Source of the DNA: CAUZIR01 sp034421295
Lineage (GTDB): Bacteria; Chloroflexota; Dehalococcoidia; Lucifugimonadales; UBA2962
Direction: 5' to 3'
NCBI GenBank assembly: GCA_034421295.1
Contig: DAOUKM010000019.1
Coordinates: 1 to 64,000 of the forward strand
DNA length: 64,000 bases
Shown: in pieces, positions 35,501 to 42,893 of the stretch
Layout: every line of letters begins with the position of its first letter
Numbering within the stretch: position 1 is the stretch's first letter
The notes under the pieces: generated by a model
What the model was told of the DNA's origin: nothing
The model's database searches: none
The model's input: the letters and a program-made list of their open reading frames with translations, nothing else
Position numbers and translations under genes: made by a program

Positions 35501-35870
35501 CGCAATCGAGTCTGCCATTCGGACAAGGTGGCTTGAGGTTAGTAAGGACGGTGCCGAATGGCCGACTGATCTGGCAGGCGCCCAAAACGTCGTGCTCCAA
35601 GCGCCGACGACCGAGTTTATCCGTGATCCTGGAAGTAAACCCTACGTTCAGCTGCCGTTGGGAGTGCTCGTCGCTGAAGCGCCACTCGAGGCTAATGGTA
35701 TCCAGGACTTGGCCGATCAGATACCTGAAATAGCCCAAGCAGCCGTAGGGAGCCAACTCAAGTTCAACATTCGGATCGAGTTGGGTGGAGACACCGCACC
35801 TGACCCGTCGGCCGTAGAGAAGATCAACGCACTACTGTCCGAAGTGTCGGATGATTTGGCGTTGGCCTGA
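32550..35870 (+). CDS. DUF499 ATPase
   Basis: The 1106-residue protein matches the DUF499 family of large P-loop ATPases. It has the N-terminal YENPIEFFALTYPTYNLREL block near residue 50, Walker A NYGGGKTHT near 88 and Walker B TLVLLDEVLMYM near 211. The remainder is long and helical without other motifs. DUF499 proteins occur with DUF1156 methyltransferases and helicases in predicted restriction-like systems. Their ATPase is thought to power a DNA-handling step, but the mechanism is not established to my knowledge. It lies 10 bases behind the TOPRIM-like gene and is the last gene of the island, followed by a 180-base spacer and tRNA-Ser. No DUF3780 gene, which often accompanies this family, is present. 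Confidence 0.92.
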   Translation: MAQRPAQKPWHEVVRLRGDVESGELSLAVFAADLYDVVMQKGQRPVYENPIEFFALTYPTYNLRELVKDVVQRLRGESDKAYRKLSVNYGGGKTHTLIALRHLVHDPDTLASLPAVQEFEAHIGSKPPRARVAALCFDKIDFEIGVETPDPNGTVRTLKHPWSILAFQLAGPDGLRLIHPEGRNEERETPPAEPLLASVLSRPQEEGLSTLVLLDEVLMYMRAQVEFAPASRGRLLAFFQYLTQAVVKVDRCAMVASLLASDPRRHDELGTELLRDVSEVFGRQMEEDASPVSKEDVAEVLRRRFFEPDSIRDSTVFRPHVTSAVASIAKLDEQTSKERPVVEERYLVSYPFHPDLTEVFYTRWTQLEGFQRTRGILRTFAIALRDARKWDTNPLIGPNVFLNKPDGSGLAESASELASFASVDTGEGKHQEWRPILEGELGKAKGIQSETIGLNNREIEQAVMSVFLSSQPIGQKALTRELILLLGAANPDKIELEKALHRWTDVSWFLDEAEIATGGSNPDGSRELPKAWRLGNRPNLRQMHDDACENRVLPALVESQLVSAVGKLRSLTAGASAAGAKVHTLPDSPRDIQDDGEFHYAVLGPSAASESGKPSTEAKRFIDETTAADRPRANRNAVVLAVPSRDGLEAARTRIREHLGWLEVREQLKNQPIDLVREQMLASETELASRYIPEAVKQAYSIVATVNEGNDIHAFRVAVTEEPLFTTIKSDKRSRIQETAVSSEAMMPGGPYDLWEEGEDSRRVRDLVGAFARFPKLPKMLRRRDALNTIAQGVLSGILVARIVRPDRTTKTFWRTEIDQHVLEDSGLEVLLPESATLSDIGHILLGYNALPGLWTTDEISVQNIHNYFSGERTVTVPREGYDDTYFVPGCDPSQVDEAIEDAVAQGLLWMTNGPASILGEPVPPGVLSPSAKLRPPPEPIAVDDLMPLSIPEAWSEKKTNALAIATALSNMRGVNLPWAPVRIAIESAIRTRWLEVSKDGAEWPTDLAGAQNVVLQAPTTEFIRDPGSKPYVQLPLGVLVAEAPLEANGIQDLADQIPEIAQAAVGSQLKFNIRIELGGDTAPDPSAVEKINALLSEVSDDLALA

Positions 35871-36052
35871 GGAAAGTGACCGATCCGTTTCGAGACATCA
35901 TCGCAGTAGATACAGAATTCAGGGCAAGTTCGCTTCGGCTAGGTGCAGACCCTTAGACTGGTCAACTCCGATAAGTGCATAGTGCAAGTGATACCATATG
36001 TACATGAATCCACTTTGAGCAGCCTATAGACGGCGTTACAGACATTTGTGAG
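35871..36052. other. Spacer between island and tRNA-Ser
   Basis: No gene is seen. This stretch joins the end of the DUF499 gene to the 3' end of tRNA-Ser and is where an integration junction (attL/attR) would be expected. No direct repeat of the tRNA 3' end was found elsewhere in the window. Confidence 0.4.
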
Positions 36053-36137
36053 CGGAGGGGGTGGGATTCGAACCCACGTTCCCTTGCGGGATTCCTGTTT
36101 TCAAGACAGGCGCCTTAGTCCACTCGGCCACCCCTCC
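36053..36137 (-). tRNA. tRNA-Ser (anticodon UGA)
   Basis: The minus strand folds as an 85-nt class II tRNA. The seven-base acceptor stem GGAGGGG pairs with CCCCUCC, and the discriminator is G. The anticodon stem-loop CUGUC-UUGAAAA-CAG places UGA in the anticodon. A long variable arm (ATCCCGCAAGGGAAC) and a T-loop GTTCGAATC follow. The long variable arm and the G discriminator fit serine. The 3' CCA is not encoded. Its 3' end faces the accessory region, a common arrangement for integration of mobile DNA into tRNA genes. Confidence 0.95.
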
Positions 36138-36226
36138 TCTCGGGCCCGTATTTTAGTGGCTAGGCGCCGCGACACGCCAATTGCCGAGGCGGCTCTACAG
36201 CCGCTAGCGGCGCGGCTCCAACCGCC

Positions 36227-36256
36227 TTGACACCCTTTTTTTTCCATTGTTACACT
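36227..36256 (+). promoter_or_regulatory. Sigma-70-type promoter of fbp
   Basis: TTGACA at 36227-36232 is a perfect -35 box. TACACT at 36251-36256, after an 18-base T-rich spacer, matches four of six -10 positions. The start codon of fbp lies 43 bases beyond, behind an AGGAGGGAG ribosome-binding site. Confidence 0.6.
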
Positions 36257-36298
36257 CCCCACCAGCGGCTACGTAGACGCTAGGAGGGAGCTTAACGC

Positions 36299-37276
36299 AT
36301 GACCGTCTCCACCCGGCATCAGCCCCTCAAAGACTTCGCCTCCTCCCGCTATCCCGGCTCCAGCAATCTCGATGGATTTGAGTCGGTCGTCGCGTCGATT
36401 GCGGCAGGAGCACGCGACCTGGAGTCGCAGATTCGGGCCGCCGCCCTGGCGGGCGTACTGGGTACGACCGGGGAAACCAACGTACAGGGCGAAATCGTAC
36501 AGCGACTCGACGCCGCCAGTTCGGATACTTTTGTCCAGGCGCTCAGGGACTGCGGCCGGGTGGCTATCGTCGGGTGTGAAGAGCTGGAAGAGCCTGTCTT
36601 GTTCGGCGATTCTCCCGATAACCGCTACATAGTCCTCATGGACCCGCTGGACGGCTCATCGAACATCGATGTCGCGGTGAGCATCGGCTCGATATTCGGC
36701 ATATGGGAACGGCGGCCTGAAGACGAAGTGACGCCGAGTTCACTCCTTCGCCCAGGATGCGAGCAGGTTGCCGCCGTCTATGTCGTCTACGGGTCGAGTA
36801 CCGTACTCACGGTGGCGACGGAGGGCAAAGTCGACACGTTCACTATGGACCCGCGCAACGGTGAGTTCGCGCTTACCAACCCGGACCTGCGGTTCCCAGA
36901 TAAGGCACCGTATTACAGCGTCAACGACGGCAACACGGCGAGGTGGTCTCACGGGATCGTGAAGGCCGTCGACGACCTGCGCCCCGGGCGCTCCCAGCGT
37001 TACATCGGCTCGTTGGTGGCCGACTTTCACAGGAACCTGCTCAAGGGGGGCATCTTCCTCTATACGGCCGACACCAAGAATGTCGACGGTCGCCTGCGGC
37101 TGATGTACGAGGCCAATCCGCTCGGATACGTTGCAGAGCAGGCGGGCGGCGCGGCGTCGGACGGCGAACGACGCCTATTGGACGTGGTTCCATCCGGCCT
37201 TCACCAGAGAACACCCCTTATCGTCGGTGATCGCTCGCTCGTGGAGCAGGCGGTCGCTACCATACAGGTCAACTAA
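36299..37276 (+). CDS. fbp: Fructose-1,6-bisphosphatase class I
   Basis: This cytoplasmic gluconeogenic enzyme removes the 1-phosphate of fructose 1,6-bisphosphate. The 325-residue chain has the family's usual length and motifs. The metal-binding Glu pair lies in GCEELEEP near residue 95, MDPLDGSSNIDVAVSIG near 118 coordinates Mg, and YIGSLVADFHRNLLKGG near 238 and the later LRLMYEANP bind substrate. ATG at 36299 follows AGGAGGGAG. A class I aldolase begins 54 bases downstream, so two consecutive steps of gluconeogenesis and the Calvin/pentose routes are encoded together. A consensus-like promoter lies just upstream. Confidence 0.95.
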   Translation: MTVSTRHQPLKDFASSRYPGSSNLDGFESVVASIAAGARDLESQIRAAALAGVLGTTGETNVQGEIVQRLDAASSDTFVQALRDCGRVAIVGCEELEEPVLFGDSPDNRYIVLMDPLDGSSNIDVAVSIGSIFGIWERRPEDEVTPSSLLRPGCEQVAAVYVVYGSSTVLTVATEGKVDTFTMDPRNGEFALTNPDLRFPDKAPYYSVNDGNTARWSHGIVKAVDDLRPGRSQRYIGSLVADFHRNLLKGGIFLYTADTKNVDGRLRLMYEANPLGYVAEQAGGAASDGERRLLDVVPSGLHQRTPLIVGDRSLVEQAVATIQVN

Positions 37277-37330
37277 CCAAAGAGGCCTTGAACTGCGGAT
37301 GGTCGCAGAGCCGGGTGCCGAGGAGCGCGA

Positions 37331-38365
37331 ATGGACACCGAAAGTCTGATCGAGACGGCGAACGCAATCGTCGCCAAGGGCAAGGGCATACTTGCGGCTG
37401 ACGAAAGTTCGCCGACCATCAAAAGACGCTTTGAGTCCATCGCCGTGGAATCCACGGAGGACAACCGCCGCAACTACCGCGAAATGCTTTTTCGGACTGA
37501 CGGGGCAGCCGACTTCATTAGCGGTGTGATCCTGTTTGACGAGACGATCCGCCAGATCGGGGCGGACGGAACTCCTCTCGTTGACGTGCTGGCCGGCCGT
37601 GGCATCATACCGGGCATCAAGGTCGACAAGGGCGCAAGACCTCTCGCCGGGGCCGAGGGAGAAACCGTGACGGAGGGTCTTGACGGCTTACGCGAACGCC
37701 TTGCCGAGTACGCTTCGCTGGGCGCCAGGTTCACCAAGTGGAGGGCGGTCGTCGCCATCGGAGAGGGTGTGCCTTCCACATACTGCATCGATGCCAACGC
37801 ACACGCCCTTGCAAGATTCGCAGCCCTCAGCCAGGAGGCGGGGTTGGTGCCCATCGTGGAGCCAGAGGTCCTTATGGATGGAGACCACGATATAGACAGG
37901 TGCTACGAGGCAACAGAGGCTACGCTGCGGGAGGTCTACTACCAGCTCGGCCACCACCGGGTCACACTAGCCGGAACGCTGCTCAAGCCCAACATGGTGC
38001 TGAGCGGCAAGTCGGCCAAAAGCAGAGTGGGGCCAGGTCATGTGGCAAGAGCCACCGTGGACTGTCTTCTTGACACTGTGCCGGGATCCGTCCCGGGCGT
38101 AGTGTTCTTGTCCGGCGGGCAGAGCGATGAGGAGGCAACCGTGAACCTTGACGCGATCAACCGGCGGGCTTCGCAGGCCGGGGTCCCCTGGGAGCTCAGC
38201 TTCTCCTACGGTCGAGGGCTGCAGGCGGCACCGCTCAAGGCCTGGCGAGGCAGCGCGGAGAACTATGCCGCCGCCCAGCAAGCGTTCTACCAGCGCGCCA
38301 TGGTAACGAGCGCAGCCCGCCGGGGAGCCTACCAGCCCGATCAGGAGGCGGTATCCGCCTCCTGA
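37331..38365 (+). CDS. Fructose-bisphosphate aldolase class I
   Basis: This 344-residue enzyme reversibly cleaves fructose 1,6-bisphosphate to glyceraldehyde 3-phosphate and dihydroxyacetone phosphate. The features are of the classical (animal/plant-like) class I family: GKGILAADESSPTIKRRF near residue 17, RTDG near 53, FTKWRAV with a catalytic Lys near 138, VEPEVLMDG near 178, and the Schiff-base Lys in AGTLLKPNM near 221. FLSGGQSDEEA lies near 260. Class I aldolases of this type are less common in bacteria than class II. It follows fbp on the same strand, and its stop overlaps the putative CTG start of rdgB. Confidence 0.95.
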   Translation: MDTESLIETANAIVAKGKGILAADESSPTIKRRFESIAVESTEDNRRNYREMLFRTDGAADFISGVILFDETIRQIGADGTPLVDVLAGRGIIPGIKVDKGARPLAGAEGETVTEGLDGLRERLAEYASLGARFTKWRAVVAIGEGVPSTYCIDANAHALARFAALSQEAGLVPIVEPEVLMDGDHDIDRCYEATEATLREVYYQLGHHRVTLAGTLLKPNMVLSGKSAKSRVGPGHVARATVDCLLDTVPGSVPGVVFLSGGQSDEEATVNLDAINRRASQAGVPWELSFSYGRGLQAAPLKAWRGSAENYAAAQQAFYQRAMVTSAARRGAYQPDQEAVSAS

Positions 38366-38982
38366 TCGGCACCCGCAATCCGGGAAAGCTGAGGGAGTTC
38401 CTGTGCATCCTGTCGAGCTGCCCGGTCCGGCTGACCAGTCTTGAGGCGGAGGGGATATCGACCGAGGTCGACGAGACCGGCAGCACCTTTGAGCAGAACG
38501 CGATCCTGAAGGCCGCCGCCTACAGGGACATGAGCGGGCTCGCCACCCTGGCCGACGACTCCGGACTGGTCGTCGACGCCCTTGGCGGCCGCCCGGGGGT
38601 GAAATCCGCACGGTACGCTGGCGAGCATGCGACCGACCTGGACAATCTCCAAAAGCTCCTGGATGAGATGCAGGGGATCCCTCACGGTCGGAGGGAGGCG
38701 AGGTTCGAGTGTGTGGTCGCGTTGGCCCTTACAGGACGGGATATAGCGACATTCACAGGTTCCATCGAAGGGTCCATCGCATGTGCGCCCACCGGCAAAC
38801 AGGGCTTCGGATACGATCCGGTGTTCGTTCCGAAAGGTGTTAGAAAGGATCGCGCTGGACAGACCATGGCCCAACTCTCCACCGCAGACAAAGCGGACCT
38901 CAGCCATCGGGGACGGGCGGCGCGCAACGCCGCCGAGTGGCTTCGTCGTTTAGTGCTGCACGACACCTCTCCATATAATTGA
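38362..38982 (+). CDS. rdgB: XTP/dITP diphosphatase (non-canonical purine NTP pyrophosphatase)
   Basis: This enzyme hydrolyses deaminated purine triphosphates (dITP, XTP) to monophosphates and so keeps them out of DNA. The 206-residue product has the Ham1/RdgB motifs: IGTRNPGK at the extreme N-terminus, DETGSTFEQNAILKA near residue 38, ADDSGLVVDALGGRPGV near 67, and FGYDPVFVP near 152. The first AUG in frame is at 38530, which would delete the substrate-binding N-terminus. The homologous sequence begins at a CTG (38362) that overlaps the aldolase TGA by four bases (CTGA), so a coupled CTG start is proposed. The moaA start follows four bases after its stop. Confidence 0.88.
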   Translation: MIGTRNPGKLREFLCILSSCPVRLTSLEAEGISTEVDETGSTFEQNAILKAAAYRDMSGLATLADDSGLVVDALGGRPGVKSARYAGEHATDLDNLQKLLDEMQGIPHGRREARFECVVALALTGRDIATFTGSIEGSIACAPTGKQGFGYDPVFVPKGVRKDRAGQTMAQLSTADKADLSHRGRAARNAAEWLRRLVLHDTSPYN

Positions 38983-38986
38983 ATCT

Positions 38987-40006
38987 GTGAACCACCCGGC
39001 GATTAAGGACGCTTTCGGAAGGCCGCTCAGGGACCTTCGCATCTCGGTCACAGACCGGTGCAACTTCCGCTGCACCTACTGCATGCCCGCAGAGGTGTAC
39101 GGAGAACGCTATCAGTTCCTGGCTCGAGAGCAGCTCCTTTCGTTCGAGGAGATAACCCGCGTGGCCCGCCTCGTCGCCGGGCTGGGCGCGGTCAAGGCTC
39201 GTATCACCGGAGGCGAACCCTTGGTACGCAGGGAGGTCACAGACCTGGTCCGGATGCTCGCCGGGATCGATGGTGTTGCAGATCTGACCATGACGACCAA
39301 CGGCTACCTGCTGCCAAAGTACGCATCGGGGCTCAAGGAGGCCGGGCTGAACCGGGTAACGGTCAGCCTGGACACGTTAGACGACGAGGTGTTCAGGGGA
39401 ATGAACGGACGCGGCTTCGGAGTCGACAGCGTCCTTGCCGGCATCCGGGCCGCCCAGGACGCAGGACTCACACCGATAAAGATCAACTCGGTCGTCCAGC
39501 GGGGGGTCAACGACCATACCGTCGTCCGGCTGGCACGTCACTTCAGGGGGTCCGGGATGATCGTGCGCTTCATCGAGTTCATGGACGTGGGCACTCTCAA
39601 CGACTGGCGCATGGATGCGGTGGTCCCGTCCGAGGAGATCGTAGCGATGATCGACGCTGAGTTGCCACTTGAGCCCGTGTCTCCGACCTATCGGGGCGAA
39701 GTGGCGAGTCGCTATCGGTACACCGACGGATCGGGAGAGATCGGGTTGATCTCGTCGGTCACAAAGCCATTCTGCGGGGACTGCACGAGGCTGCGTCTTT
39801 CTCCTGAAGGAGAGCTCTACACCTGCCTTTTCGCCTCGAGCGGACTCGATCTCAGGACCCCCATACGCGGCGGTGCCGACGACGCAGAGCTGGCGGCGAT
39901 CATTCGCCGGAACTGGTCGGCGCGACGTGACCGGTACTCAGAGGAGCGCACTGCCATCACGCTGCCCAGACCTGACAAGGTCGAGATGTACCACATCGGA
40001 GGATAG
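38987..40006 (+). CDS. moaA: GTP 3',8-cyclase (molybdenum cofactor biosynthesis)
   Basis: This radical-SAM enzyme makes 3',8-cyclo-7,8-dihydro-GTP, the first step of molybdopterin synthesis. The 339-residue chain contains the N-terminal 4Fe-4S motif CNFRCTYC near residue 25, the MoaA-typical ARITGGEPLVRR near 69, and the C-terminal cluster cysteines in FCGDCTRLRL and YTCLF near 264-285. The C-terminal Gly-Gly tail (HIGG), which inserts into the active site, is intact. The start is GTG at 38987. The partner MoaC activity needed for the next step is fused to RNase HI in the following gene. Confidence 0.96.
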   Translation: MNHPAIKDAFGRPLRDLRISVTDRCNFRCTYCMPAEVYGERYQFLAREQLLSFEEITRVARLVAGLGAVKARITGGEPLVRREVTDLVRMLAGIDGVADLTMTTNGYLLPKYASGLKEAGLNRVTVSLDTLDDEVFRGMNGRGFGVDSVLAGIRAAQDAGLTPIKINSVVQRGVNDHTVVRLARHFRGSGMIVRFIEFMDVGTLNDWRMDAVVPSEEIVAMIDAELPLEPVSPTYRGEVASRYRYTDGSGEIGLISSVTKPFCGDCTRLRLSPEGELYTCLFASSGLDLRTPIRGGADDAELAAIIRRNWSARRDRYSEERTAITLPRPDKVEMYHIGG

Positions 40007-40071
40007 CCGGTTCGCGCGTCAGGGCCGCGCCAGAGCGGCGACGCAGTTCAGCCAGGGGTTCACGAGACCGA

Positions 40072-41007
40072 ATGATAGACATCTATACCGACGGTGCCTG
40101 CTCGGGGAATCCCGGGCCCGGGGGATGGGCAGCGATCGTGTTCGAAGACGGCGAAAGGCGCGTCCTGCAGGGCGGGGAGGACCGCACTACAAACAATCGC
40201 ATGGAGATGCTCGCCGCCATTGAGGGGCTAAGGGCCACTCCGCCATCGTCAGACGTTGTCGTGCATACCGACAGCAGCTACCTGGTCAACACCATGACCA
40301 GGGGCTGGAAACGCAAGGCGAATCAAGACCTCTGGGCGGCACTGGACACGCAGGTGAACTCGCGGCGGGTGCGCTGGGAGTGGGTTCGGGGACACTCCGG
40401 CCACGCTCTCTACGAAGAGGCCGACTCGATCGCCTTCCGGGAGTCACAGGCACGGGCGGGGCGGGGCGGGGCAACCCGATCAGACCCACCCGCAGACACG
40501 GTGGGCCCATCGGTTGCAGCCGCCGTGGCGCTGACCCACGTCGACGAATCGGGCCGCGCATCGATGGTCGACGTGGGCGAAAAGCGCCCTACACGCCGGG
40601 TCGCGGTAGCAGAGGGCCGGGTGACGATGCGGCCCAAGACCCTGCTGATGGTTGAGCAAAACGCGATCAAGAAGGGGGATGTACTCGCAGTGGCCAGGGT
40701 GGCCGCCATCATGGCGGCAAAACGCACCCCGGAGCTGGTCCCGCTCTGCCACGTCTTGCCCCTCGAATCCATCGCGGTGGACCTCACCACGGAGCGGGCG
40801 GACTCGGCGGTCAGAATCCGCGCGGAGGTGGCTACGACGGCGAAGACGGGAGTGGAGATGGAGGCGCTCACTGCGGTGAGCGCGGCCGCACTCACCGTCT
40901 ACGATATGTGCAAGGCCGTAGATCGCACCATGTGCATTGAAGGCGTTCGGCTGGTCAGCAAGACCGGAGGGCGTTCCAGCACGGCGGAGGGCGGCCAGCT
41001 GGAATGA
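40072..41007 (+). CDS. Ribonuclease HI-MoaC fusion protein
   Basis: The 311-residue protein has two enzymes in one frame without an internal stop. Residues 1-140 are RNase HI: IYTDGACSGNPGPGGWA with the first catalytic Asp, TTNNRMEMLAAI with the Glu, VHTDSSYLV with the third Asp, and WVRGHSGHALYEEADSIA with the last His/Asp region. After an Ala/Gly/Pro linker (about 141-160), residues 163-305 are cyclic pyranopterin monophosphate synthase MoaC: THVDESGRASMVDVGEK, LVPLCHVLPL near 226, and the C-terminal VEMEALTAVSAAALTVYDMCK. RNase HI removes RNA from RNA-DNA hybrids; MoaC acts after MoaA, encoded just upstream. A fusion of these unrelated functions is not one I know of. The stop overlaps pth by four bases. 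Confidence 0.93.
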   Translation: MIDIYTDGACSGNPGPGGWAAIVFEDGERRVLQGGEDRTTNNRMEMLAAIEGLRATPPSSDVVVHTDSSYLVNTMTRGWKRKANQDLWAALDTQVNSRRVRWEWVRGHSGHALYEEADSIAFRESQARAGRGGATRSDPPADTVGPSVAAAVALTHVDESGRASMVDVGEKRPTRRVAVAEGRVTMRPKTLLMVEQNAIKKGDVLAVARVAAIMAAKRTPELVPLCHVLPLESIAVDLTTERADSAVRIRAEVATTAKTGVEMEALTAVSAAALTVYDMCKAVDRTMCIEGVRLVSKTGGRSSTAEGGQLE

Positions 41008-41672
41008 GGGAAGGCGGCGCCAACCGCTGGCCCGGCTACTCGCTCTTACGGAAGCTGGGACATTCGGGCTTTGGCAGGCGAGCGCCACGTGAGGCGCCGG
41101 ACCTGATCATAGTCGGGCTGGGCAACCCGGGTAGCGAGTACCTTCTTACCCGTCACAACGCCGGCTTCTGGGCACTGGATGAACTGTCAGCGCTTAACTC
41201 GATCCACCTTGACGACCGGCGCCGCACCTGCGTGCTGGGAGAGGGGACGATAGGCGGACGCAGGGTGGTCCTCGCCAAACCCAGAACATACGTTAATCTC
41301 AGCGGGGCGGCAGCCAGGTACCTGCTCGACCGGTATGGCCTGGGACCCGAACACCTGATGGTCATCTCCGACGACATGGACCTTGGCCCGGGAAGCCTCA
41401 GGCTCAGGTCCGGCGGCGGTCCGGGCGGACACAACGGTATGAGGTCTGTGGCCGAGGCTATCGGCGTCCAACGGTTCCCCAGGCTGAGAATAGGCGTGGG
41501 GAGGCCCGCCCCTGGCCTCGGCGACGTCGAGCATGCCCTCGGGAGGCCCGGCGACGAGGATCTTCAGCGGATCAGAGAGGCCGTCTCCCGCGTGCCCGAC
41601 GTGGTTGCCGGCATACTGACCGAGGGGATAGAACGAACGATGGACTGGGCCAACCGGGGGCCGGAGCCCTAG
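41004..41672 (+). CDS. pth: Peptidyl-tRNA hydrolase
   Basis: This enzyme releases tRNA from prematurely ended peptidyl-tRNA. Core motifs are IVGLGNPGSEYLLTRHNAGF near residue 36 with the catalytic His, KPRTYVNLSG near 92, ISDDMDLGPGSLRLRSGG near 120, and GGHNGMRS near 140. The ATG at 41004 overlaps the rnhA-moaC stop. This start adds about 32 residues, basic and Trp/Gly containing, before the usual Pth beginning. An internal start would fit the family length of about 190 better, but no good internal site is evident. The convergent kelch gene ends four bases before this stop codon. Confidence 0.93.
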   Translation: MREGGANRWPGYSLLRKLGHSGFGRRAPREAPDLIIVGLGNPGSEYLLTRHNAGFWALDELSALNSIHLDDRRRTCVLGEGTIGGRRVVLAKPRTYVNLSGAAARYLLDRYGLGPEHLMVISDDMDLGPGSLRLRSGGGPGGHNGMRSVAEAIGVQRFPRLRIGVGRPAPGLGDVEHALGRPGDEDLQRIREAVSRVPDVVAGILTEGIERTMDWANRGPEP

Positions 41673-42859
41673 GGAGCGAAGAGCTCGGTGCCCGACAGGA
41701 GGGCCTCCTTGCCGTTGCCCCCGGCGATCAGCACCGTGCCGTCGGCAAGCACCGTCGATACGTGGAAGAACCGGGTCTCGAGCATGTCGGCGACCTGGGT
41801 CCAGGTGTCGGACTCCGGATCGTATATCTCGACCGAGCTTCGGTTACCCACCCCGCCTGCCACCATGACCCTGCCGTTGGCCATCAACACCGCGGTGTGA
41901 TTAGCTCGCGGCTCGGCAAGGTCGGGGGTCCGCGTCCACGTGTCCGTGGTCGGATCGTAGACCTCGGCGTTGTTTCTCTTGCCCCGCCCCCCGACGACCA
42001 GCACCCGGCCATCTTCCAGCAGCGTGGCGGTGTGTGAGGCCCTCTTGATGTTCATCTCGGCCGTGAGCGTCCATGAGTCGGCCGCCGGATCCCAGATCTC
42101 GGCGCTCTTAAGGTAAGGTCCGTCGAATTTGCCCCCGCCCACCACGAGCACACGACCGTCGTCCAGCAGAGTGGTGGTGTGCAGGCCTCGCTTTTCCGAC
42201 ATCGGAGAGGTCTCAGTCCAGGTGTCGGACTCCGGATCGTAGACCTCGGCGGTGATGATGTGTCCGTAGTCGCGATTGGTGCCCCCGGCCACGAAGAAGC
42301 GTCCGTCTTCGAGCACAACGCCAAACACCTCGTCCCGCGCCGTGTTAAGCGGCGCGGCGACGGTCCACTCACCGGTGGCCGGGTCCCAGATGTCGACGTC
42401 GGGAAGCGCGTAGGTCAGCACCCCGCGACCCCCGGCGGCTATGACGCGACCGTCCTTCAGCAGCCCGACCGGCATAGCGTAGCGCTCTATGTTCATATAG
42501 CCCGTATCCGTCCAGGCGCCCGTGGCGGGATCGTAGATCTCCGCCGAGCCATGGATGGTGGTGTTGTGACTGGTGCCGACGTTTGGGGCCTTACCCCCCA
42601 TGACCAGGACGCGGCCATCGGGCAGGTTGACGGCGGTGTGCTGAACGCGCGCGGCGGACATCTTGCCGGACTGGATGAACTCTCCAACCGATATCGCCGC
42701 CGCCGAGGGCTGCTCGGCCTCCTGGGCCGCCTCCCCGGCCGCCTCCTCTCCCCCCGAGGTGGACTCAGGAGGCGCTGCGGCGGGAGAGCTGCCGCACCCG
42801 ATCGCGATCAAGAGGGCCGACATCACCGCGACCAGGAACAATGCAGGCTTTAGACTCAT
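41669..42859 (-). CDS. Kelch-repeat lipoprotein
   Basis: A lipoprotein signal peptide (hydrophobic 5-20, lipobox IAIGC with Cys22) is followed by a low-complexity Ala/Glu/Pro linker and then by six to seven kelch repeats of about 50 residues. Each repeat has the pattern HTAVLMANGRVMVAGG, then A/SVEIYDPESDTWT. The repeats should close into one beta-propeller displayed outside the membrane. No catalytic motif is visible, so binding of a protein or polysaccharide is the likely job. It is a paralogue of the next upstream minus-strand gene, with about 34 bases between them, and the repeats are very regular at protein level. Confidence 0.85.
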   Translation of the reverse strand: MSLKPALFLVAVMSALLIAIGCGSSPAAAPPESTSGGEEAAGEAAQEAEQPSAAAISVGEFIQSGKMSAARVQHTAVNLPDGRVLVMGGKAPNVGTSHNTTIHGSAEIYDPATGAWTDTGYMNIERYAMPVGLLKDGRVIAAGGRGVLTYALPDVDIWDPATGEWTVAAPLNTARDEVFGVVLEDGRFFVAGGTNRDYGHIITAEVYDPESDTWTETSPMSEKRGLHTTTLLDDGRVLVVGGGKFDGPYLKSAEIWDPAADSWTLTAEMNIKRASHTATLLEDGRVLVVGGRGKRNNAEVYDPTTDTWTRTPDLAEPRANHTAVLMANGRVMVAGGVGNRSSVEIYDPESDTWTQVADMLETRFFHVSTVLADGTVLIAGGNGKEALLSGTELFAP

Positions 42860-42893
42860 AGGACCTCTCCTCCAGTCCTTCAGCGTCTATGCG

